DNA of 64,000 bases from Actinomucor elegans (lineage: Eukaryota; Mucoromycota; Mucoromycetes; Mucorales; Mucoraceae): contig JAMSLZ010000006.1 of the NCBI GenBank assembly GCA_026027325.1, positions 2,533,505 through 2,597,504 of the forward strand, read 5' to 3'. Shown piece by piece: positions 11,916 to 24,300 of this stretch. Below the pieces are notes generated by a model. That model saw nothing but the letters and a program-made list of their open reading frames with translations. It searched no databases and had not been told where the DNA came from. A program made the position numbers and the translations under genes. The stretch's first letter is position 1. Every line of letters starts with the position of its first letter.

Positions 11916-13684
11916 ATATACATTTTGCTGTATAGTATTGTAATAAACATTTTATTGAGAGCCATTCATTCAGGTTGTTTTATCAGTTAAACACAATTGA
12001 CTTTTACAATGATGATGCGCTGTAAAAGCGGAGCCAGCTATAGTATGTCACTAAATATGCGGGAAAGTGCAGGAGGATTACATAAGACTAGCATAAATGG
12101 GTACATGTTAGCGCCTTCATAGCATCTCAGATTAGATAACGATTAAACTAAACTTCCATTAGAAGCAACAGCTCATTCTGGGCTGAAACAAAAATGCGAC
12201 ATTTGACCGAAATTAGTCGAGAGAGCTAGATGGTCAGATATTTGGTACACGTAGTGGATGCATATGGCTGCTAATTATTTAAAAAGCACACTAGCTAAAT
12301 AGAAGCTTCGCTGAGATGTGAAAGTTCATTCTACTTTTCAGATGCGATATTGAACCAAGATCGCTCGAGAGATCCCCAGTTTGCATGCATGCTATGTCTT
12401 GAAACGGCATGTAATAATAACTCATCTCTTTACAATATACTGTATATTTGTTATATTATTGTTAAACATAAATTCTATGGATGTAGCGGTTCATTCTGAA
12501 CATGATCTATTCCTTCTATTCGAGATCTATCAGGGATAAAACTTACTACAGAGAAGATAAGAATGAATCATTTGATAAAAGAAAAAACAAATTGTAATCC
12601 AAGTATTATCCTTTCAAGTAATCGAAATTCAATTTAAATTTCAAACCAATGACGGATCCACTATCAGTAGATTTTGAAATAACTCGAGGCAACTTCACAT
12701 GAATCATTGGTCATTGAATGTTAAAGTCATTGTTCATGGCACATTTGACAAAAACTCTCGGTTTTATAAAGCAATCCAGACAAAATGCAATTCGTAAACA
12801 AATTTGGTACAAAACTCCGCCAAAATTCCTTTCTTTATTTCGCTTCCGAGTCAAGCAATCGGTGTTATTATTGCTTAATGAAACTCGCACCGTTTGAAAG
12901 AAAAGAATTGTGCGTTTTATAATTTCTTTTTATCAATGGCTCTAGTTGACATTATATGTACTTTTTTTTTGTCTTTTTTATACATCAAAGTTTAAATTTG
13001 CAATTATTAATTTTTATCCAAAATCACAGCCTAGAAAAATTGGTGAGGTGCTAGATCTTTCGATCTCGGCTCCATGTCACCTTCAATGGCACTTGCCTTG
13101 CTCAAATGAACAGTTGTGTCAAATGAAAACCATAATTGAATGCAATCAAGATGAATGCCTTGATTGCCTTGTGTTCATTGATAAATGTTCATTAGCTCGA
13201 TTGTTCATTTGTTTCCCTGGTCCAATGAATAGTTGTAAAGTGTTATTGATGTATAGGCTAATAGCAAAATTAAACTATTCCATAGCCCATTTACTGAAAC
13301 AGTTATATATCATCAGTCATCTTAAACAAGGGACCCAAAAGGCTGTCGCTTTCATGCGGAAAATATTGGATTTACACTAATGATTTTCGTGTTACAAACG
13401 AAAATGCTAAAAAAAACGTGCTAAGGAACTGGTATTTTGTAATTGACAAAAAGTGTTATTTTCATGAAAACACGACATAAATCTCTTTTTTTGTATACAA
13501 GATTTATAGATAGCATTTTATACAAATTTGTAAAATGGATTATAAAAGAAGGCAATTGGCTTGGTGTATGCTAACTTGAAAGGGTTAAAGGAGCCCTTTT
13601 TGATTTCTTTATTCTTCCAATTGTATATGGAACAATTGATGATCTCCCTCCCCTTCTCCTATGAATATATCTGAATGCATACCG

Positions 13685-13718
<34 letters not shown>

Positions 13719-13967
13719 GTTATTAGGTGTATACTAACCTATGGCTGATATATCTGTTTTGAAAATAAAATAATAAAAAAGTAGGCTTTTTGGTGTGTGT
13801 GTGTGTGTGTGATGTGTGGCACGGAGTAACCCTAAAATTATTGCAATGTATACACTTGTGCAAGTTTGGATTTCTTCTTTCTTTCTTCCTTCTTTCTATC
13901 ACTATTTTCAAGATCTCAACTTGCAATCTCTCAACCATTACAACTACAACTATAACTACTTATTGAT
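11916..13967. other. Intergenic region with dispersed repeats and microsatellites
   Basis: About 2 kb. It holds three closely spaced copies of the dispersed repeat family (12160-12560), an AT dinucleotide tract at about 13688-13718 and a GT tract at about 13793-13811, the latter shortly upstream of the CYRI-type gene. An ORF of 144 codons at 12946-13380 lacks any recognisable motif and is not annotated. Confidence 0.5.
12160..12560 (+). repeat. Three degenerate units of the dispersed repeat family
   Basis: Units begin near 12163 (caacagctcattctgggct, with 'gcgacatttgaccg' and 'gagagctagatgg'), 12325 (gaaagttcattctac, with 'gcgatattgaacc' and 'gctcgagagatc') and 12485 (agcggttcattctgaacatg, with 'gagatctatcaggg'). 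Spacing between units is about 160 bp. All read in the same direction. Confidence 0.65.
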
Positions 13968-15199
13968 ATGGGTCAACTATTGGCATCCTTGAATCTCCGC
14001 GGTAATTCAGATATAGTACCTGAAATCAACTTTGATATTGAAAGTAATAATAGTAATAATAACAATAATAATAATAAAAAAACTAAGATATCAAATAGAT
14101 GCAGCACCTTCTTCTGAAGAGATGGGAATATACAATGAACTCTATACACTACTAGTACAGCCCAATGCAAGATTATTAGAAACGTTGGAACAATATAAAC
14201 CAGCTTCAGATTATATTCGGAATGCTATTGCTACGCCTAATGAAGAAACCGAAGATAAAGCTTGGGAGGCAGTTTTACCAACAGTGGATATGTTGCGCGA
14301 TTTTTATGAGTTCTCTTCCGAGCTAGGTAACGATTAATACAACGTTTTTTTTTGGGACTTATTAACCCAAAAAGTTTTATTAAAGAACGAGGTATTCCAA
14401 TGTTACTCAATGTTCTATGTAAAGACGGTGTTACAACCAAAGATCTTGACAGGCATCCAGGATTAACAAAGCTATTTGCTGATATATTGGATTTTGTATT
14501 TGAATTTGATTATTTGAAGGTAGATGGATTTAATGAATGGATTCAAAATTAGTAACTAATTCCACAAACTAGATCCGAAATCCTACGATACAAAACGACT
14601 TTTCATATTATAGACGTACATTACAAAAAGGAAGAACAAAGGACGAACCAGATGAACCAAAAGAACAGTCTGATTTACGCATGGCTATTAATGAAGATGA
14701 TATGGCAAATCGAATTTCACTGTTTATCGCATACCCGACACCCATGTTGAACTGTGTCATTGATACAACCACCAAATATGTGCAAGCCAACCAACTGAAC
14801 AAAAGTGTGAGTGATTGGCTAGCAAGTATATGGGCGGCCTGTTTTCAGGCATTAAATAATAACAAAAAGAAGCACACCAGCAATAATCATTGGGATTCGT
14901 TCTGCTTAAAAGTGATGGTGATTTCTATTATTCTATATGATCATATTGATCCTAATGGAGCGTTCTCCAAGTCATCACCCATCAATGTAAGACACCAAAT
15001 AAATGTATATATAATGATGGGTATTAACACGCTATAATAGGTCAAGAATACACTGAAAGCGATCCAAACAATAAATTTAGTCAACCGTCAGGAACAGTCT
15101 AGCACATCCAACCTCATTTCTGCACTAAGATATAACTCGAAACATTTAAATGATGAATCAACACCAAAAGGAATAAAAAATTTAGTGATGACCGTTTAA
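13968..15199 (+). CDS. CYRI/FAM49 family protein (Rac1-binding inhibitor of SCAR/WAVE)
   Basis: Five exons: 13968..14043, 14099..14326, 14392..14519, 14573..14986, 15041..15199; 334 residues, all phases consistent. The start MGQLLASL resembles the MGNLL N-terminus of animal FAM49/CYRI, whose Gly2 is myristoylated; Gly2 is present here. Family-diagnostic stretches are NFDIEN (junction of exons 1 and 2), KAWEAVLP, IQNDFSYYRRTL, MANRISLF, TPMLNCVIDTTTKYV, LYDHIDPNGAFSKSS and ALRYNSKHLNDE. In animals and Dictyostelium this fold mimics CYFIP, binds active Rac1 and restrains WAVE-driven actin branching. The presence of the gene suggests Rac-SCAR/WAVE-type actin control or a related function in this fungus; that is inference. 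Confidence 0.93.
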
Positions 15200-16523
15200 A
15201 CGTACCTTATGGTTAGGCTTTACATGATTGATTTTTTAGAAAGGTCCCTTATTACTGTTCTACTTGACGTTTGGTATATGATTAAAATATACCCCCTTTA
15301 TTCCTTAACTTTTTTTCTTTTTCTTTGGAACGATAAGGATCATCTAGCCAAGGCATATTAACAAAAAAAAAAGGTAGTAGACGGAGATTAGAACGTTTGG
15401 CTTTGGTAAACCCCTCGCTGGGGGGGTGTTATAGGAGGGATCTTATTCTGTTTTCTTTGATTAAGTTAAAAAAAAAGCAAAGAGATAAAGAGAGAACTTG
15501 TAAATATAACTGTATGCTTCTTGTTAAAAAAAGACAATGTAATAATCGAATACATAGCATTATTGTATGTGTAAACTATTTAGATCAATCTGGTACCACC
15601 ATCTTTTTTTTTTCCTGATATACGATGGGCAATTTCATTGGTACCGGTATTTAAATATGTCGTCAACTGTGTAAATCATTAAAAAAATAATATGTACCAA
15701 GGATGCTCCGAGATAAATGCATAATCTTCAGGCAAAGTATAGAAACATTCCTCCCCTTTTAATTAACATGCTTGCGTAATCATACATCATCAAAGGCAAC
15801 TGCTGTAAACTGAGATGTTGTGGAACGAGTTAAATTAGCGTTGATTCATCCAATATGATCCTAATTACTGTTCTTGATCTTTAAAATTGTCTCCAAATCA
15901 ATACTAAGCCAAAATACCCACACCACCCTTGGAAAAATTTTGAATTAATTACCATCATTCTTAATGAATGAATTTACTTTGAGGTACTATAGCTATAGAA
16001 TGATATACGCTGACAAGGACCGATTGAGACGGAGACTAAATAAATGATCAAATTACTGTATTCAGTGATTAGATGGCTTCTATAGTTACAAATAACCAAT
16101 GGTCCATACATATTTTTTGAAAAAAAAAAGGCTGAAACAAATGTGCTTTTGTAAATGAAGCCAACTTTTTCTTTATAGTTATATATTGGCGTAAATAGCT
16201 GCTAAAGGCTAATATACCCTGATTGGCGGAGAACCAACCGGCATTTGGAATGACTCTATAGACAGCTAATTGCACTTTTCGTCAAAAATTAACATCTAGA
16301 TCAGTAATGAACTAGAACATCCATGATTTCCGGAAGAAAATGCTCAAGATAAATAGCTCTTTTTTAATGGTTAATGTAGGCCAAGTTGATTCCATGTTCT
16401 GATTTGATCTGATTACAAAATGGGCGAACTCCATATTTGTTACATTGAGATATTACACACGAGTTTAAAGTTTCCTAATGTTAAGCCTTTTTTTTTTTTT
16501 TTTTTTTTTCAATAGTTCTTATC
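15200..16523. other. Intergenic region, no gene seen
   Basis: About 1.3 kb of A/T-rich sequence between CYRI and tetraspanin genes, both on the plus strand. The only obvious feature is a T tract of about 20 bases ending near 16509, just before the tetraspanin start; short ORFs here show no family features. Confidence 0.5.
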
Positions 16524-17429
16524 ATGACAAAAACTGTATTTGAATCGCCCAAGACAGTATTTGGCCTCAGTGTTTCTCGATGGATGATTTTTATATCAAG
16601 TAGTATTGTAGGTAAATGCGATTGTAAAGAAAGAACACTTACCAATACAAATAGCTTCTTGCGTACGGTTCAGTTGCATTCGTTGGTACACTCATAACTT
16701 ATTGTGGACGATATGACAAAGCTGTAGTGGTGACAATAGTGAATAAAGAGCTATCCAGTGGTAACGTTGGATAAGAGTCTTTCCGAAAGTATCGTATTAA
16801 CGATATATAGCAATTCTGTGTACTTCCTTTCTCTGCGTTATCGCTGCCATTGTTGGTATTTTGGCAGCACAAAGAAAAGATAGACATATGTTGGCTTGTC
16901 ATACATTACTATTATGGCCTTGCCTGGCTCTTTTAACTACGGTGGCTTACTTGGCTTATAGAGATACAGTATGGGATCTCAAGACCTGGCTCAGTATGAA
17001 ATGGCGCTACGACTTGTCAGTAAACGAACAATATCAGCTTCAAGAGAGTGTGAGTCTGCAGTATTCTATCCTGTTTGATTAATTAATTGATTGATTGCTT
17101 TTCATATGTAATAGTTTCGTTGCTGTGGTTTCCAAAACTCGGCAGATCATGCTGTATATCGATCCACCTGTTCCCAAGAATCTCTTTTACAGGGCTGTCA
17201 TCAGAAACTGTACGCGTTTGAATCTTATTTCTTAGTCAAAGCGTATTCGATATGTTTCGGACTGGTTCCAATTCACATTATGGTGATTATTATTGCACTG
17301 ATGTATTCTCGTCCATCAATACACCGGTTAGGACGCTATTACGGTAATCAAGGTGGCTCTACACACTGTCATGATCCATCTACGAAACCTATGCAGACTT
17401 GCTTAGCTTGTGAAAATTGGACATTTTAA
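16524..17429 (+). CDS. Tetraspanin-like membrane protein
   Basis: Four exons: 16524..16607, 16655..16760, 16811..17049, 17115..17429; 247 residues, phases consistent. Four hydrophobic segments are visible: about 20-44 (begins MIFISSSILLAYG), 63-82 (ILCTSFLCVIAAIVG), 92-112 (LLLWPCLALLTTVAYLAY) and 187-210 (GLVPIHIMVIIIALMY). The large loop between the third and fourth contains the hallmark Cys-Cys-Gly motif (FRCCGFQN, residues 144-151) and further Cys residues that could form the loop disulfides. A short cytoplasmic tail is Cys/His-rich. Tetraspanins organise membrane microdomains; fungal ones act in appressoria, septa and wall-related processes. Which fungal class this belongs to cannot be told by eye. 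Confidence 0.85.
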
Positions 17430-17880
17430 AATAAATATGGAGTTCAAACTGAACACGAGGGCTGCCCAATCATATCAATATACAGTTTTATCATTGAGAA
17501 TATATTTTCCTCTGTCTCTTTTTTTGTCCTCCTTTCACTCTCTTTCCATCTTTTTCTTCTTTTTTCTTGATAAAACTTCTACATTCCCTTATTCTAACCT
17601 ATTTTACAAGAAAACTTATACTCTTTTTTATTCTATAAACCCCAGGTAAAAAAAAGAAAAAAAAAAAGTAAAAAACGCAATAGAACGATAAACTTACCTT
17701 TTTGTTTCTGTTTTTTTTTCCTACTTGTTATCCATCAATTTGTACTTCTTGTTCAAACTATTTTTACTATAAACCTCGTGTTTTGATTTTTGGCCTTACA
17801 ACAAACGTGCTATCTTCTATTGTCACACCTTAATGTATACCCAATCATCGGTGATCAGATATTAAAAGCCGAAAAAAAAA
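17430..17880. promoter_or_regulatory. Pyrimidine-rich leader/promoter of the Ras gene
   Basis: A 451-bp spacer upstream of the Ras-family start. From 17511 to about 17740 the plus strand is strongly C/T-rich, with repeated 'tctctttt' blocks, as often found immediately upstream of fungal transcription or translation starts. No TATA box is evident. Confidence 0.45.
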
Positions 17881-18732
17881 ATGATGCTCTATAAGTTGGT
17901 AGTTCTTGGTGATGGTGGTGTCGGCAAGGTAAGTCTTTTTTTTTTTTCTCCTCTATATATTGAATCACCCATACTTATATTATCGTCCATAGACTGCATT
18001 GACAATTCAGGTATAACTTTATAGTTGATTGATTGAAGTTTTATGACTGACATTATTTTGAAATAAGCTTTGTCTTAATCACTTTGTTGGTAAGTATATG
18101 CGCGTAATATAGTTTAGCTTTTATTGACTTATTTATAGAGGTACATGATCATAGTACAACATAGACTACCTTTATACTAACAGACCTTAGACCTACGATC
18201 CTACAATTGAAGATTCTTATCGTAAACAGGTCGTTATCGACGACCAACCTTGTGTTCTTGAAGTATTAGATACAGCCGGACAAGAAGAATATACCGCATT
18301 GAGAGATCAATGGATTAGGTAAAACATCTTGCCACTTTTTTTCGAGTTTGTAGAACGTTAACCCTTAAATTCAGAGATGGTGAAGGATTCTTGCTGGTAT
18401 ATTCAATCGCTTCTCGTTCTACATTCGAGCGTATTGAGCGTTTCCGCAACCAAATCTTTCGTGTCAAGGATCTCGACAACGTACCTATGATGTTGGTCGG
18501 TAACAAATGTGATAAAGTGACAGAAAGAGAAGTTACGCGAGAGGAAGGGTCCGCTATGGCCAAGCAGTTGGCTTGTGACTTTATTGAAACATCTGCAAAG
18601 ACCTGCGTTAATGTCGAAAGATCATTCTATCAAGTCGTTAAAGCTATCAGAGCTCAACGTGAAGGATTAAAACCTGGTGGACCTAAAGGAAAGAGCAAAA
18701 AAGAAAAGAAGAGCAAGTGTTTAATTTTGTAA
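17881..18732 (+). CDS. Ras-family small GTPase
   Basis: Proposed exons: 17881..17928, 17993..18010, 18068..18089, 18139..18140 (2 nt), 18191..18318, 18375..18732; 191 residues. Numbering falls in register with human Ras: P-loop GDGGVGKT at 10-17, switch [14 protein letters not shown] at 28-40, DTAGQEEY with Gln61, NKCD near 117, ETSAK near 146. The tail has a Lys-rich patch then the CaaX box CLIL, where the final Leu favours geranylgeranylation. Residue 11 is Asp where most Ras proteins have Ala. Ras and Rsr1/Rap-type proteins control polarity and cAMP/MAPK signalling at the plasma membrane. The switch I Glu30 codon can be completed only by the 2-nt exon or by a non-canonical splice. Confidence 0.92.
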
Positions 18733-21357
18733 AGACATAATAATAATAATAATGGAAAGGAAACTGGAATTTTCTTTTTCTTGAAATAACATATAGGCAT
18801 CATTTTCTCTCTCTTTTTTTTTACTTTTACTATAATATACATATATACACTTTCATGTTCTGTTTAACCCTCATTTGTTAATTATTTTTACCATGTTGGA
18901 TGTATTCGTAGCTAACTTTAAATCACTTGTTCGTGCTATTCTGATTGTCATTATCTCCAGCATCTGAAACGTCGCGTTTAAAAAACCAGTATTCTCAATG
19001 TCTGTGTTTGTATATATAAACTCCGATTAAAATCCGACACTGTTGTTGGTTTTCGGAGTTGATAAAATCAAGGCACCGGAATTTATTGGATAATAAGAAT
19101 TAGTAATATAAACGTCATTGGTCCGTAAAGATGATGCTTTGAGGCTGTACATTTATAACCTACATGGTAAAAAAGAAGATTCTCAGGCGCCACAAGCGTA
19201 ATTTATCTAAAGTTTTGTTTGGATCTAGAACCATGGAGCGGTATTGAACGTAATGAGAAGGAAAAAGGTGATATGATCGAGTTACTGATGGTAAGGCGGA
19301 GTGTCACCTACTCTTGTAATCTTGGAACAGTTTCAGGATGCATGCAGTCTAACGTAGTAATATGCTCTCGCTGTAAATAGACATACTTTTCTATAATTAA
19401 TGTTCTCTTAACCGCATATCAAAAATGGCACAATGGTTCGTCACCAAAGAGACAATGCACAATGTAGTATACATAATTTTTCCTATAAATTATATTTAAA
19501 TGGTCAACAGACCTCTTGACCGAACTAAGTTTATTTGTCAGGTCTGGTAACAAATATATGTTTAAATAGATTGCTGGGTTTGTTTCATTGCAGTATAATC
19601 AACATATCACATTCCCTCTTGGTTGTTTGTATATTATATACCACGACATGCCCATTATTGCACTTGTTAAATACTGTTAATAAGCTCTTAGCAGCTGGTT
19701 CGCGTTTGATCTAGAGGCTGGTCCGCTGTATAAACCTGATGTCCCAGGCCCTATTAATTTTTACGCACTATTCCAAACGAAAACACATTGTAAAATTGTG
19801 TGCGTAACAAAGTTGCATTATACACTATATCTTTAAAATGTCTTTAGTACCATTAGAAAGTAATCCAAAAGTACGCCACCACCATCATCGCTACGAGAAC
19901 TTCCCCGGTTTAATTGAGTGGCGGAGAAAGTGATGGCTTTTTCAGAATGTCACGGATTTTGATGTCACTTTTAATGGCCAAAAGAAAAAAAGGTGTCTAA
20001 TATCCAAAAGTGCGCTTTGATCAAGTTCCTGTAGAATTGAATTATGTATCATATGGCACAAAGATCGTTCATCATTCCCTTTAACTGATAGAATTATTTT
20101 TGGTGAAAGATTGTCTTTTCGATTCAGTATAAATGCAGTCATAACTCGAATATTTGATATACAGTAGATAAATATAAAAACAAATACAATTATATACTCA
20201 CAATATATAAAAAAGAAAGTTATTAATAGACTGTGTTGCGGAAATGTTGCTATAGTACTCCACAAAACGGATAAAATTTTGAGCCTAAAGGGATAACCTT
20301 ATGAATGTATTCTGAAATTCAGCCATTTTTACTGTCTCTGTATTCCTCAATTGATTCCGGGTTAATGTCATATTGAATAATCAGTGCATGTTTAGTATGA
20401 GCTACTCGGCATCCATTAATTACTGTTTGACCGATTAATATGAATGCATTACATTTTAAGGAATGACTGGAAAGTGCATGCAGTTCATATAATCTAGATC
20501 TAATGATCGATAGATCTATTGGCTGATCCTGGCCCAATGTCTCATCGGACTAGTGATTTATGTTCAAAAAGAGTTTCTTTAATATTAAAGCAAACGTTAG
20601 ACAGTAAGTTTTGGTAACTAAGAGATGAACACTACCGCAATAATTTCTTTATGTCAAAATTTTTCTTTTCCCTATTTTTTTTTTTCTCTAACAATTAATT
20701 AGCAAAACGTATTAGTGACTGAAAACCTCATTCATGTAGTATGTAAAAAGTATAATTATGCATTGAACGGTATAATAGACATATTAACTTGTTCTAGAGA
20801 TCTGAGGCTCTTTATACATTATATGCAAATGTTTGACATTTTTGTTTGAGACCATATTAAAAAATTATCAAAAAAAAAGAGTAAATGATAGTAAGCATGG
20901 AAAATCATCATGAATTATAAAATTGGCCTGTCAAATATCGTCTATACATTGAAGAGGCCTTTATGCTGCGCAAGTCAATTTTTGAACATACAATTTCAAA
21001 ATTAGCGATAAACTTGGTTAGATGCGGCAATTCAAAATAGTATCCACCATCCATCATACGCAAACGATAAATTTACTTTAACACCATCTCTTGATAACAA
21101 AAAAAAGGGCATATAGTTACAAAGCCAATTAATAAATTTTGCAGAAAATTGTATTGTGTGTTGATTGACCCAAAATATATATTGGATTTTGTATCTCACG
21201 ATATGTTTTATATTATATAAAACGCGCTTGAAAATGTTCCCGAGTCATAAAACGGTCACTATTCTTGAGGTAATTGTACCTCTTCCGACGTGTATAAAAT
21301 AGCCTTTTTTTCTCTGTTAAGTTAACAAAAAAAAAAAAAAAAAACGTCAAGTATATA
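18733..21357. other. Gene-poor intergenic region
   Basis: About 2.6 kb between the Ras and chromodomain genes. It holds one reverse-oriented copy of the dispersed repeat (20330-20545) and an A tract just before the chromodomain start. ORFs here (for example 19942-20265 minus) are low-complexity or hydrophobic runs with no family features. Confidence 0.5.
20330..20545 (-). repeat. Dispersed repeat family copy, reverse orientation
   Basis: Reading the minus strand from about 20545: 'gatgagacattgggccagg', then 'gatc', then 'atagatctatcgatcatt', then a second unit ending near 20340. This reproduces the 'gacattt..cgggatc' and 'agatctat' boxes of the family. Confidence 0.55.
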
Positions 21358-24300
21358 ATGTCAAACGTGGAAGACTTTAATGACGACGACGAAAACTTTT
21401 ATTATGAAGTTGAAGAAATCCTAGACATGCGAATCAAAAATAGTGTTACAGAGTATCTAATAAAATGGAAAAACTATGGTCCCGAGTAGTAAAGTATTAG
21501 CTGTCAATTTGATTAGATACTGTTGTTAACCAAGTTTTATAGAGTATATAGGATGTGACACTGATATTGACACTAATGGTTTTCTAGGCATAATACATGG
21601 GAGCCTGATTATAACTTGAACTGCCCTACAATCTTGGCCGACTTTATAAGTAGACAGCAAAGCGACAACACTAGTAGCAGTACAGCGGCGAACAAGAACG
21701 ATAATGAAAAGGAACAGCACAAAAAAACAGCGGAAACTGAAGAGAAAGTAAAGAAAAAGAAGACTAAGAAAAATAAACTGAAAGATAAAAGCAAGCAACC
21801 AGCACGTTCAATAGAAAACGAGAAAAGCCAAGGGAAGGCTAAAGAACGTGCAGTTTCAGTTGAAGTCGATAAAAGTCAAAGGAAGGATAAAGAACGCGCG
21901 CAGCCAACTGAAGATAGTATGATACGTGACAAAGAGCCAGAAGAGAACCGAAAACAAGAGCTTGTAAAAAAGAAAGTAGAATTTAGAAAAGACGACACAA
22001 AAAAGCGTGATCAGAGTACTATCAAAAAACAGACAGAAGACATAGCTGCATCAGATCCAAAGAAACGTCCTGTCGAACAAACTAGCGACATCGTCAATAA
22101 AAGAAAAAAGTTTGGAAATCATTTGGATACGCCAAGTAATAGTAGCAGCAGTTCTTCAGAACCATTAGCCAAGGTAAGCTCACTTTAGAATTCTTCACAA
22201 TTGTCCATATCTTAATAAGCGTTCTCTAGACCTTTCCGGCACAAACGTTTACGAATCTCAAAAGAACAGCAGCTCCTCGTAAATATACCTTGACGTTTAA
22301 TTGGTCTTGAATTACTAACCCAACTCTATGATCTAGCAGCAAAAGTAGTCGAATTAGGAGATCTAATCACTATTGCCAAAAAGACTTCCTCAGCATACCC
22401 CACATCTCCTTCGACTAAATACCCAACCAGCCCGACTCCCATCTGGCCACGCACAACACCAAAACCACTCGCCATCAATCCCGCAGCCAGCCATATTTCA
22501 TCTACTTCATCTACTACACCAACCACACCCTCTTTCCCTACTACTAGTACACCACCTCAAACATTCCATACACCACCCACTTCTCCTTTACTTCAACCGA
22601 GCCATCACCATCCACATCATCCACCAAATAGATCAGTAGATACTCCGATGGAGTGGCAAATCCCCTCTCAGCGCCACAGGACAGCTGAAGCTAGCGATTC
22701 TTCAAGCCCACTTAGACAATCATTTAATAAATCAACACACGGACTTGGCGTTGCAATTCAAAACAAATCACCACCCCCACCACCTTCTTTTTCCGCACCA
22801 ATCTCCAACAGCAATCCACTGGTGATCCGTTCAGAAAACCTGCATCCAATCAAAAGACAATCATCTAGACCTGATCCTCGTCTGATATCAGAAAATGTTA
22901 AGAAGCTTAAAATTCAAAATGCTACAGCAATGCCTACACCGTTTAAAATGGAAATCCTGTTGAATAAGGGAGATAGACTTATCTCTGCAATTATATTGGA
23001 AGGAATGCAAAGCTGTTTTCACGAAAAGCAGATCAAGTAAAGTGCAAAAGGTGTATACATGAACCGTGTACTAACTCATCTATCTTTTTTTTTATAGGAA
23101 ATTAATTTCCTTGGTCAGCAAAAATAATGTCGCAGAGATCCGTATTTCTTCTTTTCTGCCGTTGAAGCGCTTGGATGACTATCTGGCTGATAGACCATTT
23201 AGTACTTTAAGCATCTCTCCAAAAAGCCATATAGTTGATCTAAGTAAATTAAAAAGCTTTATGCAAGTGAACGAGACTGTAAGTCTACTATGAATCAATA
23301 GGATACACACTCACATCCCTGATATAGGTTGGTGTTATGAGCCACCCAGACATGCCTACTCAAGCACTTGTAGTATTACCAGAAGCTGAATTAAAAAAAT
23401 TATCGAACATGCCAACAGACACTGGTCTTCCTGTCTCGTCTCATATTCCACTATGTGCGCTTTTCATCGATGATTTACCACCAAGACCAAAGATGCTTTT
23501 GGAGCATGTGGAAGATGTAGAGGAAGATCTTTACTTATTTTCCTTCAATCGGGTAGCAAATTTTCTAAAGTTCCCTGACGAGGTAAATGGACCTGTAGAG
23601 TATCAAAATCATCTTATCTATAACCAACCTATTTTTTGTATTAGTTGAAGAAATTAAAGTCAACTCACAAGTTCATCGCCTATGGAAGTTCTGAAGTAAC
23701 ATCCATGCTTTCCAAGGTCATCAAAAACCAAAACTACGAACCAAAAGCCAACCCGGCCTATGTTATGCTGGTAAGTAAATCCTTTATTTGTATTGGATCA
23801 TTATCACTGACCATTGAATCTAATTAGTTTGACCGATTCAAAGACTCTTTGTTCTCAAAAAGCTTGACAAAGCATAAGAAAGAACCAACCACTCAAATCT
23901 GGGAGTTTGGTATTGCTGATCTATTATCTGGTCAAATCATGCCTGCATGTCGTACCTTTCCTGATAACTCTGGCGGATTTGTTACAACTGATATACATAA
24001 TATCATTCAAAACCCTGCTATCATTGATGTGATTTCGACTCAAATTGAAAAGGTAAGGAGAAAAAAAAACACGCACATCAAATCACTCGTATTTGACCAT
24101 TTTACAGTTTGAGGAGTATCCGCTTGTATATGGTGATTGGAAGTTCATCTTGCCATATAACTTTATCTTTCAAATGAAAAGAGCTATTCGTGATGAAAAG
24201 ACAGCAGAAATGTAAAGTTTTATTTGTACATTCAAAATGAGACAACTAAGCTGTTTATTTAATAGGGCTCAATTGGCCATGGTTGCGATCACCGTTGCTC

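Noticed and set aside
12946..13380. A 144-codon plus-strand ORF with several Cys residues
   Set aside because: Composition follows the A/T-rich spacer, it starts within a T-rich run and has no recognisable domain or neighbouring exons.
21526..21798. Hydrophobic minus-strand ORFs (Phe/Leu-rich)
   Set aside because: Antisense of the Lys/Glu-rich linker of the chromodomain protein.
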